Of a stretch of DNA of 64,000 bases, positions 62,401 through 64,000 are shown piece after piece. The notes below the pieces were generated by a model. It was given only the letters and a program-made list of their open reading frames with translations, was not told where the DNA came from and made no database searches. Positions within the stretch are counted from its first letter, which is position 1, and every line of letters begins with the position of its first letter. A program made the position numbers and the translations under genes. Origin of the DNA: Orthonyx spaldingii (lineage: Eukaryota > Chordata > Aves > Passeriformes > Orthonychidae); NCBI GenBank assembly GCA_013397795.1, contig VZTJ01005676.1, positions 314,499-378,498 on the forward strand, given 5' to 3'.

Positions 62401-64000
62401 TTTAAATCTGCAGCTGTATCTCAGTGTTTTTCTGTCAGTAGTGTCCATGAAAATCTTTTAGTCTGAGTATCCAGAGATGAGATAGAGCTCAGCAAATCCA
62501 ACTATTTCTTACCTTTGCTGCCAGGTGGTAAAGCTGGAGGGGAGATGAGACTGTGATTGTAGTTCAATCCAATGTTAGAAGATACCCAAAGCTAATTTAA
62601 AAGTTGCTTTTATCATTGCCCAACAACACAGTAAATCTGTCTGCTGTGGCTGAGAACTGAAGTTGACACATGACATCAAGCTTAAGTCCCTTTTAATTAA
62701 TTAGCATGAAGCTGTAGCTGCATTGAGCTTTTGGTTAGATAGCTGGAGGTACATTAATGTGAGCAGTACCTGTTTGTGTAAGTCTTGCAGCGAAACTGTG
62801 AATATTGTAAGTTAAATACTAAATGAAAGCATGCTGTATGTAGATAAGAGGATTTAGCAATAATGACTTGAATAGTTTAGACTGAAAGAAACATTTGGGT
62901 GGGTGACACAGGCTCCCCTTCTTCATGATTATGCAAAAGGATTGGTTTAATTAATTCTAAGCAAACTTTAATATGATCAGCACAGTATTAATTTTTAATC
63001 TCTTCAATGTCTGCAGCTCCTCAGCCTCTTGGCAGAAAGTGTAGAATGTTATTTTCATTACAAAAATTTATGCTGATCCTTCCTTCTTTGGTAGATGCCC
63101 TATGTAGTCTGAAGTCTGCATCATTTAATGGGAGTAATTGATTTTTAGTCTTCTCTCTTTATAACTGTTAATGATTGCCACATCTTCCTGTGATCATAGC
63201 CCTAGACTTCTGTTTGCCAAGTTGTCTCAGATATTTTCAATCCGTTTATTATTTTTTCTGCTCTCCTCTAAAATTTCTCTCCTATTTGTCCTCTTTGTGC
63301 CTCATTATGGTGCCCAAACTGAATGCAGCACTTCCAATTGATGCCAAGCCAGTGCTGAGTACAGTGGAATAAGCACCTTGCTCATGTGATACATGGTATT
63401 TCTGTTAAAACAGCCCAGCATGGCATTTTATCCTTTTTTTTTTCCTTTGCAAGAGCATTAAAATAACTTGTGTTCTGTTTTCCATCTCTTATTGTCAGAT
63501 TTCCTGTCTGTGCTGCTACCTAAATAGCTAATTTTTTTTTTCCTGTTTTAAGCATTTGATTATTCCTGTCTCTATATTTTTCCTGATTTTAAGTTGACTA
63601 GTTTTAGCGCATTGCTCCATTTTTCCCGCCCTCTTTGTGCTGGGGATCGCTAAGCCCTGCCCGTTTCTCTCTGTGTGTGTGTGTGACCAGGTTCAGCACT
63701 TCGGCTCGGGGCCGCAGGAGTGGAACGGGAACTACGCCCCGCGGAGGCAGCAGGCTTTCCTCCCAGCCCCCGTGGCTGGCCACGCGTTCTCCCTGCCCCA
63801 GGGGAGCCCGAACCACGGCTCGGTGCACACGCACCTCTCGGGGAGCTCCCGCCTCGGAGCGCAGCCCGCCATCCTCCCGTACGCGTCGTCGGCGCCGCTC
63901 AGCACCGCCGCGCCCGTCGCGCACCTCCTGGCCTCGCCCTGTACCTCAAGACCTTTGTTACAGCACCCAACCTACAACCTGAGTCACCCCCACAGCGGGA
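14592..64000 (+). CDS. HIPK3: HIPK3, homeodomain-interacting protein kinase 3 (15 coding exons, 3' end outside window)
   Basis: Nuclear serine/threonine kinase of the CMGC group, DYRK-related. The family phosphorylates transcription regulators and is linked to homeodomain factors, the androgen receptor, FADD/JNK signalling and nuclear bodies. Joining 14592-15685, 46528-46651, 49786-49905, 51573-51659, 52542-52726, 53469-53628, 54012-54135, 56402-56523, 56685-56809, 56918-57079, 57977-58267, 59156-59296, 61400-61635, 61921-62048 and 63691-64000 gives an uninterrupted frame of 1136 codons plus one base. The order is: an N-terminus opening MASQVLVYPP; a SUMO-acceptor-like LKLE at K27; the kinase domain ~196-524 (GRGTFGQV loop, K225, HADLKPEN with D321, DFG 343-345, activation-loop Tyr358, APE 366-368); a Ser/Thr-rich interaction region; the SIM VSVITISSD at 843-851; and a Ser/Tyr/His-rich tail. 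N-terminus and exon size match HIPK3 rather than HIPK1, HIPK2 or HIPK4. Human HIPK3 is ~1194-1215 residues, so ~56 residues are missing past the edge. No frameshift or lost catalytic residue is seen. Confidence 0.97.
21959..22120. promoter_or_regulatory. candidate intronic regulatory block with paired GATA sites
   Basis: A TTATCT at ~21990-21995 and an AGATAAG at ~22018-22024 form an inverted pair of GATA-type sites about 30 bp apart. CpG-containing sequence follows (TTTCGTGG, CTGCGAAC). Paired GATA sites are common in enhancers but also arise by chance; this is a weak prediction. Confidence 0.15.
24838..25275 (-). mobile_element. CR1 LINE, 5'-truncated 3' fragment
   Basis: Read on the minus strand, this region encodes the C-terminal end of a CR1 reverse transcriptase. 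It shows the typical words KATKLVKDLEHKSYEEQL, LRELGVLSL and LKLHQGLFSLDIRK, with frameshifts and stops between them. The CR1 3' tail with an AATGACTGTATGA-like end follows at ~24838-24860. CR1 is the dominant LINE of birds and reptiles and is almost always 5'-truncated, as here. It is inserted opposite to HIPK3 transcription and is dead: the open frame at 25011-25271 is only a remnant. Confidence 0.9.
28140..28300. repeat. A/C-rich low-complexity tract in intron 2
   Basis: G-poor stretch with AACCAAACCAACCAAACAAA-like words near 28230, similar in style to the tract at 11231-11400 in intron 1. Such CCAAA-type tracts are common in bird introns. The open frames across it are an effect of the low complexity. 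Confidence 0.65.
28880..29200. promoter_or_regulatory. CpG-rich island inside intron 2
   Basis: A GC-rich block with several CpGs (CCGGCAGCGCTGCGCTCCGG, GGCCGGCTCAAGGCGACGTGG, AGACGTGG, GAGTCGCTGG) surrounded by AT-rich intron. It includes a CGACGTGGC sequence resembling ACGT-core bZIP sites. Retained CpGs in an intron suggest an unmethylated regulatory element (enhancer or internal promoter) or a young insertion. I recognise no repeat family and no long reading frame with coding character. Confidence 0.3.
30057..30074. repeat. poly-T tract
   Basis: Uninterrupted T run of about 18 bases in intron 2. No retroposon body is recognisable next to it. Confidence 0.7.
34532..34612. repeat. long poly-T tract containing an assembly gap
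   Basis: Seven T residues, then 28 N (34539-34566), then 46 T residues. The gap sits inside the homopolymer, so its stated length is probably a placeholder and the real tract length, or any sequence within it, is unknown. Confidence 0.95.
37369..37415. repeat. T-rich low-complexity tract
   Basis: Nearly pure T with occasional C or G in intron 2. No element body is recognised. Confidence 0.7.
37800..37900. repeat. G/T-rich low-complexity tract (GGTTT-like) in intron 2
   Basis: Contains GTTTTGGTTTGGTTTTGG and GTTTGGGGGGTTTTTT words on the + strand. Its composition is complementary to the A/C-rich tract at 11231-11400 across exon 2. Confidence 0.65.
41080..41320 (-). mobile_element. ancient CR1-like LINE relic
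   Basis: The + strand words GGGGTGACCAAAACTGAACCC, AGAATTCAAATGTG and TTATATAAGGCATAATATTTT match the antisense pattern of the old CR1-type reverse transcriptase segment (sense EFW-like VQFWSPH motif), heavily diverged. The boundaries are approximate and the element may extend to ~41850. The call relies on remembered family patterns, not on an alignment. Confidence 0.4.
43107..43131. repeat. (TTTG)n simple repeat
   Basis: About five TTTG units followed by T-rich sequence in intron 2, preceded by a T10 run at 43081. Confidence 0.75.
44429..44461. repeat. poly-T tract (33 T)
   Basis: Pure T run. It directly abuts the CpG-rich block at 44462-44580, so on the minus strand it looks like the poly(A) tail of a retroposed sequence. 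Confidence 0.85.
44462..44580 (-). mobile_element. possible retroposed sequence with poly(A) tail, unknown source
   Basis: On the minus strand a CpG-rich body (GCCGCAGTCCGTCGGTCTGT, TCGCGCGTCTC) ends directly in 33 A. It contains a perfect short palindrome GTCTCTCCAAAGAGAC able to form a 6-bp hairpin. CpG retention next to a long pure tail suggests a young insertion or a constrained element. No parent RNA or SINE family is recognised, and flanking target-site duplications are not convincing. It could instead be a conserved element beside an unrelated poly-T. Confidence 0.3.
46528..46651 (+). CDS. HIPK3: HIPK3 exon 3 (residues 366-406)
   Basis: Acceptor GATTTGCAG, donor GACCAG|GTAGTA, 124 nt. 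The first base completes Arg365. It encodes the APE motif (366-368), the conserved kinase F-helix segment with DMWSLGCVIAEL and FLGWPLYPG, and ends in phase 0 at EYDQ. This is the start of the kinase C-lobe after the activation loop. Confidence 0.96.
46652..49785 (+). other. HIPK3: HIPK3 intron 3 (3.1 kb)
   Basis: Ordinary AT-rich intron, GT-AG. It contains a poly-A run at about 49376-49391. I see no repeat family or coding frame that I can support. Confidence 0.9.
49786..49905 (+). CDS. HIPK3: HIPK3 exon 4 (residues 407-446)
   Basis: Acceptor TTCCTCAG, donor TTAAAG|GTAAAC, 120 nt (40 codons), phase 0 at both ends. It encodes IRYISQTQGLPGEQLL, characteristic of the HIPK kinase C-lobe, through to SSWRLK. 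Confidence 0.96.
49906..51572 (+). other. HIPK3: HIPK3 intron 4 (1.7 kb)
   Basis: GT-AG intron. It contains a CpG-retaining island at about 50530-50830, noted separately. Otherwise nothing recognised. Confidence 0.9.
50530..50830. other. unexplained CpG-retaining island in intron 4
   Basis: The stretch keeps several CpGs (GCCGATTGCGTAAG, CTGGCGGTGC, TCCGTGTCGGACAGCCTGAG) in an AT-rich intron. It carries a 73-codon minus-strand open frame (50560-50781) without recognisable homology. It may be a conserved non-coding element or an old repeat. Confidence 0.2.
51573..51659 (+). CDS. HIPK3: HIPK3 exon 5 (residues 447-475)
   Basis: Acceptor CTTTTTTTGAG, donor ATGCAC|GTGAGT, 87 nt (29 codons), phase 0. 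It encodes [20 protein letters not shown] and the following FNSLDDIMH segment of the HIPK-specific insert in the kinase C-lobe. The acceptor is GAG rather than the more common CAG but has a good pyrimidine tract. Confidence 0.94.
51660..52541 (+). other. HIPK3: HIPK3 intron 5 (0.9 kb)
   Basis: GT-AG intron, AT-rich. It contains a perfect two-copy tandem duplication of a 15-bp unit at 51916-51945. No coding sequence seen. Confidence 0.9.
51916..51945. repeat. 2 x 15 bp perfect tandem duplication
   Basis: The unit ATATGTAAAATGTAT is present twice in direct succession in intron 5. No functional expectation. Confidence 0.95.
52542..52726 (+). CDS. HIPK3: HIPK3 exon 6 (residues 476-537)
   Basis: Acceptor TGCCAG, donor CA|GTATGT, 185 nt. 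It encodes the end of the kinase domain ([21 protein letters not shown], then HSFVTMKHLLDFPHSNQ). The donor is chosen by phase: two bases of Gln537 remain and are completed by the first base of exon 7, giving SNQVKSCFHI, which matches the family. Reading through the donor gives a stop a few codons later. Confidence 0.95.
52727..53468 (+). other. HIPK3: HIPK3 intron 6 (0.7 kb)
   Basis: GT-AG intron with nothing else recognised. Confidence 0.9.
53469..53628 (+). CDS. HIPK3: HIPK3 exon 7 (residues 537-590)
   Basis: Acceptor TTTTGATAG, donor AGTCAG|GTAAAA, 160 nt. It encodes VKSCFHIMDICK followed by a Ser/Asn/Thr-rich stretch ending TKIGPVRSQ. This lies just after the kinase domain, in the region leading to the homeodomain-interaction segment of HIPKs. 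Confidence 0.94.
53629..54011 (+). other. HIPK3: HIPK3 intron 7 (0.4 kb)
   Basis: Short GT-AG intron with TTTTG-rich sequence near its 5' end. Nothing else seen. Confidence 0.9.
54012..54135 (+). CDS. HIPK3: HIPK3 exon 8 (residues 591-632)
   Basis: Acceptor CCTGTAG, donor CAAG|GTATAT, 124 nt ending in phase 1. It encodes the conserved segment with HQGIPLQAGTAQFGC and ALIICPPAIQ, which is shared by HIPK1, HIPK2 and HIPK3 (HIPK interaction region). Confidence 0.95.
54136..56401 (+). other. HIPK3: HIPK3 intron 8 (2.3 kb)
   Basis: AT-rich GT-AG intron. No repeat, RNA gene or coding frame that I can support. Confidence 0.9.
56402..56523 (+). CDS. HIPK3: HIPK3 exon 9 (residues 632-672)
   Basis: Acceptor CCCTGATAG, donor TCTCAG|GTTGGC, 122 nt, ending in phase 0. 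It encodes GIPTNHSKPTSFSLRVDNAV, then PLVTQAHAIQPLQIRAGILSQ, matching the HIPK3 homeodomain-interaction region. Confidence 0.94.
56685..56809 (+). CDS. HIPK3: HIPK3 exon 10 (residues 673-714)
   Basis: Acceptor TTCCCAACAG, donor TGGGG|GTGAGT, 125 nt ending in phase 2. It encodes TWSNQTQQILIPAWQQVAPV and an Ala/Thr/Ser-rich stretch to RLGDWG. It lies only 161 bp after exon 9. Confidence 0.94.
56918..57079 (+). CDS. HIPK3: HIPK3 exon 11 (residues 714-768)
   Basis: Acceptor TTTTCCTCAG, donor GAACAG|GTCGGT, 162 nt, starting in phase 2 and ending in phase 2. It encodes MIPQPLLTHQITLSAPQPIS and GIAHVVWPQPA, a conserved block of HIPK3 and its paralogues. Intron 10 before it is only 108 bp. The donor GTCGGT is weak, which would fit alternative splicing at this junction. 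Confidence 0.94.
57080..57976 (+). other. HIPK3: HIPK3 intron 11 (0.9 kb)
   Basis: GT-AG intron. In human HIPK3 a longer isoform is known to carry about 21 extra residues at this junction. I found no sequence in this intron that encodes a recognisable equivalent. Confidence 0.85.
57977..58267 (+). CDS. HIPK3: HIPK3 exon 12 (residues 768-865), contains the SUMO-interacting motif
   Basis: Acceptor CCTTCACAG, donor AGGGA|GTGAGA, 291 nt, phase 2 to phase 2. After LQNTNIQNSAFISPKIL comes an acidic/Ser-rich stretch and then SPSPAVSVITISSDTDEDD (~838-856). The hydrophobic VSVITI core followed by SSD and acidic residues is the SUMO-interacting motif known from HIPKs, used for targeting to nuclear bodies. 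The second half of the exon is very rich in G/C-ending codons and CpG, in contrast to the first half and to exon 2. Confidence 0.95.
58268..59155 (+). other. HIPK3: HIPK3 intron 12 (0.9 kb)
   Basis: GT-AG intron, AT-rich, nothing recognised. Confidence 0.9.
59156..59296 (+). CDS. HIPK3: HIPK3 exon 13 (residues 865-912)
   Basis: Acceptor TGTGTGCAG, donor CAACAG|GTGAAA, 141 nt, phase 2 to phase 2. It encodes CKGSLECEACQNTLNIDRVC and a Ser-rich stretch SLSSPDSTLSTSSSEQSSPS, a PEST-like region typical of HIPKs. G/C-ending codons are frequent. Confidence 0.95.
59297..61399 (+). other. HIPK3: HIPK3 intron 13 (2.1 kb)
   Basis: AT-rich GT-AG intron. No repeat family, RNA gene or coding frame that I can support. 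Confidence 0.9.
61400..61635 (+). CDS. HIPK3: HIPK3 exon 14 (residues 912-991)
   Basis: Acceptor TTTTTTGTCAG, donor TACAG|GTAAGC, 236 nt, ending in phase 1. It encodes MSDDEQESGCDTVDGSPSSD, then SSGHDSPFVENGF, an acidic and Ser-rich block, and a VCTVVVPPMRLEN segment. The MSDDEQE Met is internal, not a start. Confidence 0.95.
61695..61720. repeat. 2 x 13 bp perfect tandem duplication
   Basis: The unit TATTTATTCAATA occurs twice in direct succession in intron 14 (61636-61920). No functional expectation. Confidence 0.95.
61921..62048 (+). CDS. HIPK3: HIPK3 exon 15 (residues 991-1033)
   Basis: Acceptor TATCTTGGAAG, donor AGTCAG|GTATGT, 128 nt, ending in phase 0. It encodes DAPCQPLKKGRSVLGRTNQS and QQKLTSAFHQQHGNFSQ, matching the C-terminal region of HIPK3. 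The acceptor is preceded by purines (GGAAG) and is weaker than its neighbours, but the phase and protein match fix it. Confidence 0.94.
63230..63610 (-). mobile_element. ancient CR1-like LINE relic
   Basis: The + strand words GGTGCCCAAACTGAATGCAGC, GCCAGTGCTGAGTACAGTGG and CAGCCCAGCATGGCATTTT match the antisense of the conserved CR1 reverse-transcriptase 3' region (sense motif around LEYCVQFWAP). The copy is diverged and interrupted, with approximate boundaries, and lies opposite to HIPK3. Identified from remembered family pattern; an alignment would confirm it. Confidence 0.6.
63672..63685 (+). repeat. HIPK3: (TG)7 tract in the exon 16 acceptor region
   Basis: Seven TG units end five bases before the exon 16 boundary (TGTGTG-ACCAG|GTTCAG). 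The sequence replaces the usual polypyrimidine tract. In the transcript it is a UG repeat, the preferred ligand of TDP-43, next to a 3' splice site. Confidence 0.9.
63691..64000 (+). CDS. HIPK3: HIPK3 exon 16 (residues 1034-1136+), cut by window end
   Basis: Acceptor GTGTGACCAG; 310 nt are present and the frame is open to the window edge. It encodes VQHFGSGPQEWNGNYAPRRQ, a Ser/His/Pro-rich stretch, and VAHLLASPCTSRPLLQHPTY, the start of the Tyr/His-rich HIPK C-terminus. By comparison with the human protein about 56 residues, the stop and the 3' UTR lie beyond 64000. The exon is strikingly GC- and CpG-rich compared with exons 2-11. Longer open frames in other registers here (63635-63982 +, 63604-63924 -) are by-products of that composition. 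Confidence 0.95.

Larger units (their letters stand above)
62049..63690 (+). other. HIPK3: HIPK3 intron 15 (1.6 kb)
   Basis: GT-AG intron ending in a TG repeat directly before the acceptor. Its 3' part (~63230-63610) looks like an old antisense CR1-type LINE; the rest shows nothing recognised. Confidence 0.9.

Noticed and set aside
63604..63924. 106-codon minus-strand frame, Arg-rich
   Set aside because: Antisense shadow of the GC-rich exon 16; composition is biased and no family is recognised.
63635..63982. 115-codon + strand open frame over exon 16
   Set aside because: Wrong register. The true HIPK3 frame starts at 63691 and gives the recognisable C-terminus; this frame is open only because of high GC.
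1..64000. CRISPR arrays, bacterial operons, tRNA/rRNA genes, endogenous retroviruses
   Set aside because: Vertebrate intron-exon structure throughout. No regularly spaced repeats, no cloverleaf-like sequence, and no retroviral genes or LTR pairs that I could recognise.

Overview
The window is a piece of a vertebrate nuclear genome, most likely a bird. Three observations support this: a multi-exon vertebrate gene with GT-AG introns, antisense CR1 (chicken repeat 1) LINE fragments as the main recognisable repeats, and no mammalian-type SINEs that I could recognise. The species cannot be read from the sequence. There is one short assembly gap (28 N, 34539-34566) inside a poly-T tract.

One gene fills the window: HIPK3, homeodomain-interacting protein kinase 3, on the + strand. 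Fifteen coding exons can be joined with canonical GT-AG splice sites and consistent phase at every junction. They give 1136 codons plus one base before the window ends inside the last coding exon. About 56 C-terminal residues, the stop codon and the 3' UTR lie beyond position 64000. The 5' edge (1-170) is CpG-rich and looks like the promoter/first-exon side of the gene, but exon 1 itself is only a tentative call.

Layout: 1-322 is a CpG-rich 5' end with a tentative non-coding exon 1. 323-14589 is intron 1, with a second small CpG cluster near 1.1 kb, an A/C-rich low-complexity tract near 11.3 kb, and an octamer/AP-1-rich block followed by an exon-like island near 13.4-13.9 kb. 14590-15685 is the large first coding exon (N-terminus plus the first half of the kinase). 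15686-46527 is a 30.8 kb intron with a CR1 fragment, CpG-rich islands and several low-complexity tracts. 46528-64000 holds fourteen smaller coding exons for the rest of the kinase, the homeodomain-interaction region, the SUMO-interacting motif and the Ser/Tyr/His-rich C-terminus.

The most interesting biology is exon 2. Its size (1096 nt), its GTATGG start and TATTACAG end, and its long flanking introns are the hallmarks of the exon that forms the circular RNA circHIPK3 in mammals (1099 nt). The one-codon size difference is explained by a one-residue deletion before the kinase domain. The introns contain A/C-rich and G/T-rich tracts on opposite sides of this exon that could pair in the pre-mRNA. 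Several CpG-retaining islands inside the large introns (about 13.4-13.9, 28.9-29.2, 44.46-44.58 and 50.5-50.8 kb) are not explained by HIPK3 or by repeats I recognise. I see no other protein-coding gene, tRNA, rRNA or CRISPR array.
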